A stretch of DNA of 64,000 nucleotides from Prostheceraeus crozeri (GCA_907163375.1 CAJQUW010017017.1:62001-126000); one strand, 5' to 3'. Counted from the stretch's first letter, positions 34,212 through 46,288 are shown. Made by a program: numbers and translations. The notes: generated by a model from the letters alone, not told the origin.

Positions 34212-34304
34212 TTCATCGATTTCATCATCTGCATTTATTTCATCAGAAATTCCCAAAGCGCTTATCGCTTCCATAAATGTTCTTCGGCGTGGTCGTTCCA
34301 TCAT
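34212..34304 (-). pseudogene. piggyBac transposase N-terminus (5' of the nested insert)
   Basis: Two adjacent ATGs (34304 and 34301) open MMERPRRRTFMEAISALGIS followed by DEINADDEIDE, an acidic N-terminus continuing in style into the acidic stretch on the other side of the nested element. This is the likely true start of the transposase. Confidence 0.78.
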
Positions 34305-34707
34305 GAAATGACCAAAATCATGTCAATTTATCAATTAGATCATTCACCTGAGAATCGCTGGTGTGGACAACATAGCACTGAGATGGCAATTGTGTGTCTT
34401 TATAAACTAAATCATGAATGCAGATATACAGAAACAATATATTTATTTATAGGAAAGGGCTGAATAACATATATATTGTCATATTTGCTCTACAAAGCGC
34501 ACAATTCTGAAATAAATCAATGCATTTTAGCTATACTTTATTTACATTCTGATGATAAAAGTCAAATGAATAACTCAACAAAATCAACAGATCAGAAATT
34601 AGCAGTTTGTATTGGCTGCTTCAAATCACTTACAGCTTCACTTTGTGGTTGAAATTTGAGATGAAACTATGAATTTCTGACATAGAAATTGAGTCGAACG
34701 CAGCTAC

Positions 34708-34731
34708 CACATTTTGTGGTCACATGTCCAG
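34708..34731. repeat. Internal copy of the piggyBac subterminal palindrome
   Basis: ACCACATTTTGTGGTCACAT and the following GTCC repeat the motif at both piggyBac ends. ACCACA and TGTGGT form a 6-bp inverted repeat. Confidence 0.85.
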
Positions 34732-34749
34732 AATCGAAGTTCTGATTTT

Positions 34750-35065
34750 CAAATCGTCTCATTTTGCGAAGGAAAGTGATATCTATGATTTCATCTCTTC
34801 ACATCATAGAAATTGACAACAATAAAACCTCTAGAATGGAAATTAAGCTTCATGCAATGCACAATAACGGCACATAAATCGCACGCATTTTCACTTAGAT
34901 GCACCTGCCAACGTCTGTATCATTGGGTTAGAATCAGTCACATGAGTAAATCGAAGCTTTTAATTGGTTCTTCATGCCCCAACTTAGTTCCCTCGGATGT
35001 GCCGCGACCTTGAGTCAATTTCCATTCTAGCGAACTTCAGATAAACAGTTTATTTCTATGCTTCA
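34750..35065 (-). repeat. Dispersed repeat shared with 17885-18165
   Basis: Reverse complement of the segment at 17885-18165; lies between two copies of the subterminal palindrome in the piggyBac right arm. Confidence 0.75.
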
Positions 35066-35148
35066 CATACATTGCCGTGAACACGAATGCAGTGTGCTTC
35101 AAAAAGCTACTGTCAACCACAATTTGTGGTCACATGTCCTGATAAGGG

Positions 35149-35152
35149 TTAA
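35149..35152. repeat. TTAA target-site duplication, right
   Basis: TTAA follows the right piggyBac terminus; partner of 31048-31051. Confidence 0.93.
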
Positions 35153-35696
35153 ATTGAATTTAATATTATGGAGTGTCGGATTTCTGTGTTATAGACCATC
35201 TGTTCTCTTTGGCATCAGGATTTCCATGCCTATTCTTCGTCATTCATTTCGCTTCATTTGTATTTGCTGTGCTATTCATCCACTTCTTTGCCTGTCTGTA
35301 CCTCACATCCCATCCCTCTGCTGCTTACTTTTTCCAACTAGTGAACAAATCCTTTTTCGTTGCTACAGTATAAGACTTCCTTCTCTGACAAAAGCTTCTT
35401 TCCTGCTTTCCTCCATTTCGCAATTCTCACACACCTCTTGAGCTGCTGTCAGCACCGCTGATTTCGTATAGGCAACGCAAAGTTTGATGAACAGATGATT
35501 TTGAGCAATATATACAGACCGTTTCATGATTTGTCGCACAGCTATAAAACTGATCACTAGTTAGTCGATAGAATAATCAAATGTGATCGTAAGCGGATAC
35601 TTTATTACTGACTTGCCTGTGTAATTAGACCACAATGTCAAAGATGATCATTTTTGATCAATTCTATTAGAAGAAAACAAATGTTTGCCTGCAGTA

Positions 35697-36524
35697 CACT
35701 GTCAAGCAGAATGGTCCATATTGCAGGCTCGAAAGCATCCGTATCCATAGGTGCGGAGAGTCACTATACGAGAGCCATGTAGTCCGCATTTAGCAAGGGT
35801 CTGTATTACTATGGGGTCTTTTTTGAAGGTCCAAAGGTGTCCATATAGTGACTTTTAAGATATAATGATTTAAATATTTATAGGCCAGTTAAATGATCCT
35901 ATTTTCTACTTACCTTCAGATACCTACCCATGCCGTACTAATTCCATTCTTCGCTTTCCACTATTTTACCAAGAATGCAATTTGTCTTACAATTCCTCGG
36001 TTGATCTATCAATTTATGCAAAACACTTTGCAAAATGCTTCCAACTAAAATTACTAATGAAAATAATAGCTGTTTTTTTCTACAGATTTTCCACTTCTTA
36101 TAAACATTTGATAATTGCACTTTTTCCATAATAAAATGAGCCTTAGATGATTTTGTCTGTCATTTCAATTTTCGAGGTATTTTGGCTCCTGTGAAATATG
36201 CACACAACACTACTTATAAGGTCATCGGATCCATTTTCTCTTTTGAACCTCAAATGCGTACTCATCCAGAACTCGGACTGCATTTCTTACTTCGGACCTT
36301 TATTTGTGCCATTTAAATACGCACCTCATCCAGATTTTGTACAGGAGTGCATCTGTCTAGCAATTTGTCTTTGCACTACTTTACATAATTTGTTGTTTTC
36401 TTGTCATATCTGGACAAATCATTCACAAAGAAAATTCATCTCAAACAATGTGTCTGATAAATTTCGGACCCTTGTTATACGGACCCTTGAATACCCTTAA
36501 TACGGACCGTTTTGCCTAGCAGTG
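35697..36524. mobile_element. TIR element with CACTG ends
   Basis: The left end CACTGTCAAGCAGAATGGTC and the right end, reverse-complemented CACTGCTAGGCAAAACGGTC, agree at 20 of 26 bases as far as GTATT. Both arms carry AAGGGTCCGTATTA-like motifs (left 35800-35815, right 36468-36505). A CACTG start is seen in CACTA and Chapaev elements, but no TSD was clear and no transposase is present, so the superfamily is open. Confidence 0.55.
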
Positions 36525-37001
36525 CAGCAATGTCAGTGGACTCATGAATTCAAAGCAAACAGCGACTTCATAAATTACTCGTACATTGCAGTAGCATTAC
36601 TAATTCTGTGCAACGCGGTGACGTTTTACATAGGCCCTTCTTTGCTAGACAAAGTCACTGTGTCAATGTGGCAGCGCCACGTTAGCCCATCAATGACGAG
36701 CGTATCATTATACAATTGGAGTTTTTTCAATATTTTTTTCAAATGCAATATGCGGCCGTTCTAGGCATCGTGCGAGGTTGGGGGTAGCACCATTAGAGCC
36801 GTGTTGATCTCCTGTTCAATTTGACAACTTGTCCCAAGCGCAACGTTGTCCCACAAAATGAGGATCGGTATGGTAGAAAAAACTGCCACACGGTACTAAT
36901 TGGTTAAGCAAAAATAGAATGACATGAAGCTAAGACAAGATTTGTCGGTCGATAGAGATCAGATTGAAATAGCTCCATTTGCGTTTAAGAAAAGACTGGA
37001 A

Positions 37002-37060
37002 TGTTGACAAGTGATGTTGACAAGTGATGGTGACAAGTGGAGTTGACAAGTTGACAGGTG
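37002..37060. repeat. Minisatellite, GTTGACAAGTGAT units
   Basis: About four degenerate copies of a 12-13-bp GTTGACAAGTG(AT) unit in tandem. Confidence 0.8.
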
Positions 37061-37967
37061 ATCGATGCAATGATTTTTGGCACAATGCTCGCTGTTGCAC
37101 CTCACAGACCTGAATTCTATTCCTGGTCGGAAAAAATAGATTCCATTTGGGCTGGTATTTGTCGAAAGCCAAATACCAGAAACATATTGAAAATGCCATT
37201 TTTGCTCAAGCACATTGATTGTGCTATCAAAGTTGGAAGCGGCTGTTGCTCAATACCCGAACGGCACCGGACTTGACTGCACCGGCCATCATAATCCAGG
37301 CTTGTTCCAACGCTGTGTGCTACAATCTGCAGCTAACAAGCAAGTTTCAGTTACGTAATATCAGGGAAACGAGGAGTCATCTGTCAAACACGCATTGTTA
37401 TCGTGATATTCGACAATAAGCAAAATACGAGATCTTGAATACTAATTCATCAGCGACTCATTTTAGAATCAATGACGATCCACTTTCGGGTCGCGACCCT
37501 GCTATTGGGAGGCCCTGCCCTAGGATCTCGCTGCGCTACAGAGCACAATCTTGATTTGATCGCAATAAGTGGCATTTCCATCAGATCACCGCCCCCTGAC
37601 GTATTTTTTTAATATCTTCAAACCAAGCAAAATTTGGCCACTAGGTTTCTAGCAGCTAATTTTCTACGTATTTTGTAATTTTTGACAGAATGATGATAAA
37701 TTTGGCGCAATACTTTTGTCTTAAAAGCTGCTTTAAAATTTGAATGTTTAGAATATTTTGGCTGATGACGGTATATATTCACTTCTAATGTACATTGCAG
37801 CATCATTTCTTCATGAAATAGGTTGATATTACAAGAGGATTCTTCCTATAAATACAGAGATATTCACAAATGCAATGCCTTTGAATTTTAGAAATTATCT
37901 GCTTGTTATGTGCACAGGTTTAAAATTTGAAATTCAAGTTTCAAATATGATTTTTCATTATTTTGTA

Positions 37968-39395
37968 CAGGGTGTTCGCGATCTTCTGGCGGAATTTTGT
38001 CACAGTTTTGGTACATGTGCAACAGCGTTTTGCACTAAGTCATTCGAACTACATGTATGTACACCTAAACCATGTAAATATGTACATTGATTTCATATGT
38101 ACAGCATTGATTTCATTGGATATGCGAAAATCAATGATATGAAACAAGCCCATGCATTTACCTTGTTGAAAGTTTTCCAAAACTTTCTTTTTTATGATTC
38201 GATCTCACTATGGAGTATCGGGACTTGACGAACGAGCAGATGGCTTCTGTAGTCGCATTTGCAGTAACATATGACCGTGAGAAGGCTATGCGTCTGTTTA
38301 GTGAACAGTTCGAGAAAGATCCCCCTCCATTAAGAACATTGCTTAATTGGAAAAGGAGATTCATGGGAACCCTCTCTATTGCTCCTGAAGAAACGAATAG
38401 GTGATCACAGTGCGCGGAGACTTTCGGTTAACAAGAGGGTAGCGGTTATTGCAGCCTTCGAAGAGGCTCCAAGTAATTCGCAAAGAAAGGTTGCACAAGA
38501 AGTCGGGCTTGCTCTGTCATCCGTGATCAAAGTGTTCAAGGAAGAGGGTATCCGGCATTGGAAACATACAGTTGTACAGGAAATGAAGCCAGAAGATAAT
38601 CCTAATCGACTTCAATTTTGTCGCTTGATGATTGAACGCCACATCCAGGATCCTAATTTCATCTCTACTATCAATTTCAGTGATGAGGCAACATTCCATA
38701 TTAATGGGATTGTCAAGCGACACAACCGTTTCGTATATGCTCGCATAAACCCTCATTTGATTGATGAGAGACCGATGCGGTCACCTTCCATAGTCTGTTG
38801 GGCCATGGTCTCACCACACGATGGGATTACTTACCAAGTGATGGAAGGAACAGAAATTTCAAAACAGTACAAAGACATCCTATTGAGCGAAGTGCTGCCA
38901 ATTATGACACAGCGACAAAATCGAACTCGGTGATATCAACAGGACCGGGTACCACCACATTGGACACTTGAAGTACGACAACTCCTCAATTCGAAATTTC
39001 GAAATTAGATGATCGCTGGATTGATCGGGGTTGGCCTATTTCCTGGTCTCCAAGAAGTCCAGTCTTGTCAGTGTTGGATTTTTGACTATGGGGTCAAATA
39101 CGAAATAATCTCTACAAAAAACCCCGTCCAAAAACTTTGAAAGAATTGAGACAGAAACTGATCTTTCTATTGCACAACATAACCACAGACGTTATCTCTC
39201 GTGCTTATCAATCATTTATCAAGCGTTGTCATCCTTGCATGCGCTGTGATGGAGGTCATGTGGAACACCTTTTGTAGATTTTTACTTAATATTGAAACTC
39301 AGCATGCGACTTTTGATCACTAAAGTGTAAAAGCAGAAGAACTAGAGCCTCAATAATAACTTATGAAAATTCACCAGAAGATCGCGAACACCCTG
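37968..39395 (+). mobile_element. Tc1/mariner-superfamily element, complete ends, broken transposase
   Basis: The TIR starts CAGGGTGTTCGCGATCTTCT at 37968; its reverse complement ends at 39395, with about 30 bases alike. TA flanks both ends (37966-37967, 39396-39397). The 1428-bp length and single ORF are typical. The paralogous repeat at 48.5 kb reads TTGTACTTTTTAG with no insert, giving the pre-insertion site. Confidence 0.93.
38210..39277 (+). pseudogene. Tc1/mariner-like transposase (DUF4817-type N-terminus, DDE domain)
   Basis: The start is ATG 38210 (MEYRDLTNEQMASVVAFAV), an N-terminal helix-turn-helix of the kind found in DUF4817 transposases. It continues with RKVAQEVGLALSSVIKVFKE (second HTH), NFSDEATFHINGIV (first catalytic D), YQQDRVPPHW (second D), WPISWSPRSPVLSVLDFWLWG split by one stop, and GGHVEHLL at the C-terminus. 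Breaks: a frame change at about 38380-38404, TGA 38931-38933 just before YQQD, TAG 39006-39008 with a further frame change, and TGA within LDF.LWG. The usual SPDLTPLD reads SPVLSVLD. It is inactive. Confidence 0.9.
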
Positions 39396-39990
39396 TACTT
39401 TTTAGTTCTACATCTGATCAGCCATTATTGAAACTATTCAGAATCATTTTGCCTTTAGCCTCAGTGTCTCGATAAAAGTCACCGAATTGGGTTGCTTCTT
39501 CACCTGCAGAAACTAAGTACTGAAATATGCGATTTTAGTGATATTTGAGCTGAACTAAAAGTTTGAATTATTTGACCTTTGACCTCATATAATACAATGA
39601 CATAATCTCAGAGTGATTAATGATCGTTTTATTAGCCACCTTAACCAGATCTTTCGATTAGTGGATGGTTTATTAGTTTTTGTTGTCATTTTCCATTTCA
39701 AATCGTGATCTAATGGAAATCTGTTCAAAATTGGCGTTTTTTGACCTTTGACCTTCACCTTAGCCCACGGATGACCTTAGAAATAAAACTGATGCTGGTT
39801 TTCTGAATCCCCTTTAAATGCCTGTTCAATTGATGTGTGGAAAAAAATTGCTGCAATAGTTTGGGAGATCATCCGGGGGGGAAGGCGAAATTCGCCACCA
39901 CGCAGTGGAGCGCATTCGGAGAAACACCTCAGTGGGGCGAGGGATAAAGATCGATTTGTTGTAAGCTTCTTAATAGATTGCATTGATTGT

Positions 39991-40700
39991 AAACGATTGT
40001 TAATTTAATTTCCGTCACCCAAATTGAATTGATTGCGGGCTTTCCGCCAGTAAGGAACTCTTTCATTTGAAATTATTAACAAGAATCATAATTCATGAAT
40101 TTCCATCAACATAGTGAGACCAGCCTGACAAGCTACGATCTTCTCGCTTTTCCTATCTCTATTCTCATCATAACATGCGAATATATTCACTATGCATTAT
40201 CAGGTTAAAGGATGCATTATCAGGTTTACTTTTCTTAAAATGAACCCAAACATCTACCTCCGATTGAATAAATAGTTCAACATGAAAAATGCAACCTTTC
40301 AATGCGTGAACAGTGCATGTCATTGAAGTCCTACAATATTTGAACTTTCGTCTTAAATTAGACAAAATTCTATACAGCAAGCACTGGGTTTGAAAATTCT
40401 GCTTCTCGCAAACAATGAAAACTATGTCAGTTACATCTTTGAAGAAATTCAATTTGATAAAGGAGTTAGATGCACTTATGAATTCCATTCTTTGGCTGTC
40501 TAATAGAATTTCCTGAGATCAACTCATTGAATATTTCTAACGTTTTCTTTGTTGAAGTCATGTTTAGACTGTAAACAAAATTATTGGGTATTAAGGACAT
40601 AAAATAGATATGATAGATTCCAATACAATATCAAAGAATTTCATTCGTGAACATTCCTTACTTAAGTAATGGCTGTAAACGGGAGGTTCTTCATTATGTA
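39991..40700. other. No feature seen
   Basis: AT-rich, random short frames only (for example 40168-40488 minus without a recognisable domain). Confidence 0.45.
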
Positions 40701-40706
40701 CAATAA

Positions 40707-40800
40707 ACTCGTTGATAAAGGGTCGGGACCCGAAACGTCCGAGTAGGAAACACACGTTGTTTTTATTCAATTTATTCAATTTTACTTATCAGCAAAAACT
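40707..40800 (+). repeat. GAAAC-hairpin relic (hammerhead-like, Penelope-type?)
   Basis: ACTCG (40707-40711) pairs with CGAGT (40740-40744). Between them lie TTGATAAA, a perfect GGGTC-GG-GACCC stem, GAAAC and GTC. This is the order of a hammerhead core with a minimal third stem, but CUGANGA reads UUGAUAA with one extra A before stem II. A TTGTACAT motif lies downstream (40827), as in the copy at 20955. Confidence 0.5.
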
Positions 40801-41949
40801 AAAGGGAGTGATAACCGGATTTTATTGTACATAGATTCCTTACTTATTTAGCTACATGTACAATAGGCCTATTGCTTGACCGAAGCTCCATTTTCCTGGG
40901 AAAATGTTACCCGAAGGAGTATTTCGAATCCGGTTTGCCTGAGTGAACACAGTGACATTCGATGTTTTAGCTTTCAGTGACCCGAGGAGGACGCAGTACA
41001 CACTGGTGCCTGGTTCTCCATGATAAATGCATCAATGTTTCGTGCCTGAGAAAAATCGTAATCTTTCACAATGACTCTTCATGTGATGTTTCACTTCAGT
41101 TGAATCACGCATAATTTAGGCCGTAAATAATTTTATAGTTCATCATTTTACAACGAGGAGAAAATAAACTGCTTACATGAATAGTTGAAGTAAAGTAAGA
41201 CTTCTTCGTTCTTCCGTTTAAGCTTTCCGCTCATCGATGCAGTTTTCTCATCTTCTTTGTAATTTGAGTGGTTCCTGTAGTTCGAAAATGCTCACACTGC
41301 TGATGATGTGTTAAAGATAAATTGAATGATACATGCTGCTACAGATCACATAGTACAGAGAAAGCAACGAGAATGCAAAGTGATGCGAACGCTATCTGTC
41401 ATCACTTATGCCGACAGCACTTATATTTCTGTTTTTGGATATTGTCTCGTCTTCAGGTTTTATACTCTGTCATATCCTGACTGCTTAAAATATAATTGTC
41501 CATCAAAATATGATATATTTCGCGATGATATGAAAAAAGAATTAAGTTGAACTGTATTATTGGGAATTACTACTAAGTATTTTTATTTGATTCGAAGATG
41601 TGCGTGATAACGACTATATAAATCTCATATAATTCATGAGAGTGTATGAAAGGTTTGGAATGGCTCTGCTGTCTGGCATTTCATAGTGTGAGATTTCAAA
41701 GAAATATTAAAAATAGAAATAGATATCAAGGCGTATAGCTGTAGTCTTAATTCACATGATGCATCTTCATTTTCCGACGTAAAAAGTTTTCAATGTCCTC
41801 TTCTTTCAACTTTTTCCATTTCAGAAGCATGCTCTGAGATTTATTCTCAAATATTTTACTTTATGTATATTCATTGCTATTTCTCATTATATATTCCTCT
41901 ACTTATTACATTCTATTTGTCGTTTTTACGTAATCTCATTACATTGCAT
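40801..41949. other. No feature seen
   Basis: No exon-like or repeat-end signal; the 74-codon frame at 41326-41550 is unrecognised. Confidence 0.45.
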
Positions 41950-43140
41950 GAAAGTTGACCATTTGTCAACCTCTGTCAACTTTATTGTCATAGTGAAAAA
42001 TCCACTTTTTCTCTCCTTCAGAGTTTATTGACCAAGTTATGAGGTTATTTACAATAAAATAATTATGTCTCTGTAATTATAAAAAAACTCTGTCAACTTT
42101 GCCCATCCCCCTTCCCCGTCAACCTTAGCCATGCCCTAGCTTATCTGTTGTGTATGATTCATTGCTACTATTTTCTATGTTTCTGGAATATGCACAAAGA
42201 TAACAGGCTTGTTAATCATTTAATCTACTTGCAAATGTAAACACATGCCCTACACCAATGTGCGAATGATGATTTTTCTGATGATGTTTAAAAAGCAGTA
42301 TTTCAGTCGAAGCACTTCGCACGTGGTTGACCATAATTTCATCTGAAATAGTTCAATTATCACACCGTAGTAAGACAAGATCACAAAAATAGAAACGATG
42401 AAACGACGAAGTATCGTGACACAGGCGATGATCAGTGCGCTGCAGTCATGAGTTCAGGCAAGTCAGTCGTAACATGTGCATCATTGTGATTTGCATGTGT
42501 GAAAGGATTTTTGCGCGCCATCGCTGGGGTAGCCTGTTACAGTGCCAAATCCATGGACAAATCTGACGCATTCAGCGTGAGTTTCACGCATTCGACTTCC
42601 TTCTTGCGGTCTATCGGTAAGAATGGAAACAAAGACATTGACACAGAGATTCATAGTCTTTGAATGGAAACGTCACACATACTGCGATTTTCTCTAGCAT
42701 TTACAATTTCACAGTCAAATTTTATCATGTGACTATTTCCTGAAATAATTACGATGGGGCATTATTGTCATAATTTACATAACCAGTTGTAGGATTCAGC
42801 ATCTACCATCCAATTTATTTAGTGCGCATCTGAGCTGGTACTGTGGGCTGTACCTTACAAATTGTAGTATTTCAACCGGTGTATGAAGAGTCATTGAGAA
42901 TTTCGATTGGACTAAATCACTCACTACCTGATTAAGCGGGCATTGCTGCATAACTTCGAGAATTTTATTTATATGTATAAAACCATCTACAGGGAAAATT
43001 ATACAGAAGTCAATGTGCATGTAATGGTGAGTATTTTTGTATTTTTAGCAGAAAAGTTGACGTCAACCTTTCATTAGACCCCATGTCCTCCCCAAATTTT
43101 GGTCAACTTTTGTCAGCTTTCGGGCACATGGTTGACGTCA
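41950..43140. repeat. Region bounded by GTTGAC-rich motif clusters
   Basis: GTTGAC/GTCAAC motifs cluster at 41956-42125 and 43058-43140 with short C/G runs beside them (CATCCCCCTTCCCC; CATGTCCTCCCCAAA). This could be the two arms of an old non-autonomous element, but I could not align exact termini or a TSD. Confidence 0.3.
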
Positions 43141-43149
43141 ATTGTGAGT

Positions 43150-45417
43150 TATCATTCACTAATAAAATATTTTGAATTCGCGGTACGTGTACTTACTCAT
43201 AACAATCTTTAATGTCAGTTTCAGTACCAATCTTTCGATGACATATCTTGTCTATAGGAAATATCGAATGCAGAAACTATCCTCATGCCTGGAAGGCACT
43301 TTTCATCACATTGAACAATTTAAAAAAGTTTCTTTTAAAAGTTTAGAGAATACTTCTACAGAATTATTGCTTTATTCGGCGAAGTCTTTGATCCCTAGAA
43401 TCTTTGGGAATATCCACAAGTGTTTTCATTTAGTTGCTTTGATTCATGTCTAAAAAAATTTAATCAAAACATCAGAGAAACCGGTCTCCAAATTTCTGTT
43501 CACGAATTAAGATCCAAAGAGAGACACTGACAAACTTGCTATCCGTTGAAAAGAAATTAGGGCAAATTACGAAGAGACATCTAAAAGCTGTCTGTCTCCC
43601 TATCGGATGTTCTATTCATAATTATTGAAGTTTTTGTTAAACAACTGTCTGAAAATGCACAGTGGTTTCTGACAGTTTGGCATCAAACCTGTGTTTTAAA
43701 ATATCTTTATTTTCTATCTCTTTGTCAGTAAAAGGGACATACAGGATGTAAATTTCCTTATACTGTCGAACAATTCAATATCCGTCGAATGCAAAATCAG
43801 CAAGAGCTTCCCGTAGAGCGAACCACTGTCAATTGTACTCTCCTATTGTATTGCTTTGATGAAGGAATTGTCTTTCTCTTAAATTTGAATAAATGATTTT
43901 CCTAGAATGTCAATTTGTCGTTGGTAATTTTGTCGACACCACGCAGATGAATTGGAAGAGAAAACTAAGAAATATTAGCAAGAGAGTTCGAAATGCTCTT
44001 TAATATGTGGGACAACGCTTGATCTGAATAATTTTCATCTTCGAATATATAAAAATTCCTAAAAGCCAACAATCAATCAATATATTTTTATTTCCCAGTC
44101 CTCTGTAATGTTTAAAATTTCGATGTGGTCAGAAATCTTCATTTTTGTACTACGGCGCAATCATAGAAATTGACGACACACGAGAAGTCAGATTACTATG
44201 ACTCAAGCATTCAAACATCAGTTTTTGTGATAAGTTCATTTTATTCATTGTTTTTCTGCAAAACCGAAATATAATCTATGCCGCCTCTGAGGCGTGTTGA
44301 CGCTCTTTTCGAGTTGCTGAATCGTTGTGACCATAGAAATCCGACACTCTGTTATGAATCGAACGGATATTGATACTGAAGTAAGATACGTCCTGGAAAT
44401 GCGTTGTCATTACAACGGCACTGAAATGATAGCGGCTTCCAATGGTTAACAATAGACATTCCACTCCCCTGCAACGAATGTGAACTTGCAGATATCTGTG
44501 ACTTAGCGGATCGCTTATTTTACCAACAGGGTAAAGTAATTTAGTTGACCGACTTCATGGGTCTACCAAATGGGGACGATGGACGCGTGTGTCTGTGTAT
44601 GCACTAATGTGTGTCTAGTGTTCAGTTAGCTACTTGGTGAACACGTGTACATGCTCCATTAGATCGGTGCGTGAACGAGCAGTTGAAATTCCTATTGTTA
44701 CTAATATTCAATTTTTTAGATATTTTGAATATTTGATTCGAATAATGGTAAGTAAGCGAATATATTCAAATAATGTTTATAAAACTAAGTCCAAATGATT
44801 TCACAAAAATTACGATATGAATTTTTCTGACAGTGCAGTATCTTCACAATATTCGATGACAATCAACTTCTTTTCAAGATGATCAAAATGTCTGGCAACG
44901 GAAAATACTCGTCCACAAGCAGCGCCGGAATGTTTCGAATCGCTGAATATGTAGCGGCGTGAACAATGAATGGGAGGCTTTTTGATGATCTCTCCACCAT
45001 AATGAATGATCAGAGATAGTGGAAGTTGGCACGCGTAAATATGCACCAAATTGAGAGGTCAGAGACTGACTCCTATCACATTTATAATAAACAATTTGCG
45101 CAAATTATCACAATTTTTCGAAAAGCAAAAAATCTCGGGCACAGATTGTTAAGCGAATTATGATGATTTTGTGCATAAAAGAATGGAATCCAAACTGCGT
45201 ATTCGCATTTAAAAATTCCATCAATGGCGACAAGATCAAGTCAAAAGCACGAAATGAATATCCATACGTGAAAGAGCATTTGAAGTACTGGCGTCATTTC
45301 CGTCATTGCTTAATGAGATTTCCACGTTGCAGTTGAACCGTTACCACCACTTAAAAGTGTGAATTTTCAATTTTATAGGCTCGTCCTAATTTCACATGTT
45401 ATTTTCGAAGATTTTGA
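43150..45417. other. Gene-free stretch with one old dispersed repeat
   Basis: 44320-44460 (TAGAAATCCG.CACT ... ATAGCGGCTTCCA) shows diverged similarity to 56630-56770 (CAGAAATCCGTCACT ... ATGGCGGCTTCCA). Otherwise nothing recognised. Confidence 0.4.
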
Positions 45418-45425
45418 GTCTCCCC

Positions 45426-45882
45426 CATAGAGTAGGGATATACAGGTAGAGTGTCGACTCAAAAAAGTATCTGTATACAGTGAAAATTTTTGTATGAAAA
45501 AATTCAGCTTTTGTTGAGATTACGTTCCCGTGATCCAAAAAAATATTTGAGCATGCAGTTTTAAAAAGTCAAAATTTTGCAAACTTGTATACTACCGAGA
45601 TGACGCCCCCCTATATGTAGTATGAAACAAGATGGATATCAACAGGAGTGAACATTTGCCAATAAGCATCCTAACTAAGCGGAAATATACTTCTGCATTA
45701 CTGTTATGATCATTCAAATCCGTGGTAATTTCTTCAAAACTTCAAAAATTTGCATATCTCACATTTGGCAACAATACCCAATTATATTCGCCTCGAGTTC
45801 ATTTAATAAAATCAAAAGTGCGTACACACTGGTGATTTAATAAATGCGAAGTTACCACTTTACCTAATATACTTACTCTATG
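45426..45882. mobile_element. CATAGAGTAGG-family TIR element, copy 2 (internally deleted)
   Basis: The ends match the family TIR. The 457-bp length against about 845 bp for copies 1 and 4 reflects a loss of the middle. The flanks GTCTCCCC (45418-45425) and GCCTCCCT (45883-45890) agree at 6 of 8 positions, a decayed 8-bp TSD. Confidence 0.85.
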
Positions 45883-46288
45883 GCCTCCCTCTTCATGCTT
45901 CGTCGACAAAAAAATAGTGGTGACAATGAAGGGGGAGGATGCTGAATACACTTTTTGATTATAATCATCAGAAAGCATCTTTGTGTGATCTAAAAACGAC
46001 GTGTGGATTTTTCTATTGTGTATCACTAGTGCTTGAAGTTCTCCGCTATACTTGAAAAGACAACAATGAATTCAGCATTTTGGCCTTACACAACGTTTAT
46101 TTTGATATTCTAACAATTCTATCCACTATTTAGTGCTTTTTCAAAGCGTCATAGACAAAGTTGTGGTTTTAGTTGCAATCACGCAAATTTATCGGCTCGA
46201 TTGTTGTCTGCCTGTATGAATGTGAACTGTCTCATAAAGTACGAAAGCTTTTCGCAACGAATGATTAAACACTCATGTTTCTTTTTAG

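Larger units (their letters stand above)
31052..35148 (-). mobile_element. Full-length piggyBac element, mutated, with nested insert
   Basis: Left terminus CCCTTATCAGGACACGTGA (31052-31070) and right terminus, reverse-complemented CCCTTATCAGGACATGTGA (35130-35148), match at 18 of 19 bases; both sides carry TTAA. The element is 4097 bp, of which 628 bp is a later TIR insertion, leaving about 3.5 kb. It encodes a piggyBac transposase on the minus strand (about 34304 to 31445). Subterminal motif copies GGACATGTGACCACA..TGTGGT lie at 31088-31112, 34708-34731 and 35116-35139 and are probably transposase-binding sites. Termini are whole; the transposase is not. Confidence 0.95.
37747..39990 (+). 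repeat. Dispersed repeat copy A, split by a mariner-type element
   Basis: 37747-37967 and 39396-39990 match 48285-49215 across a joined length of about 0.8 kb (ATTTTGGCTGAT, GAGGATTCTTCCTAT, TTTTTAGTTCT, CAGAAACTAA, TTTGACCTTTGACCTCA, AGTTTGGGAGA). The Tc1/mariner element sits between them; copy B has none there. Confidence 0.85.

Noticed and set aside
37490-37560. GC-richer stretch resembling a tRNA-like or structured RNA
   Set aside because: No paired stems or box motifs could be established.
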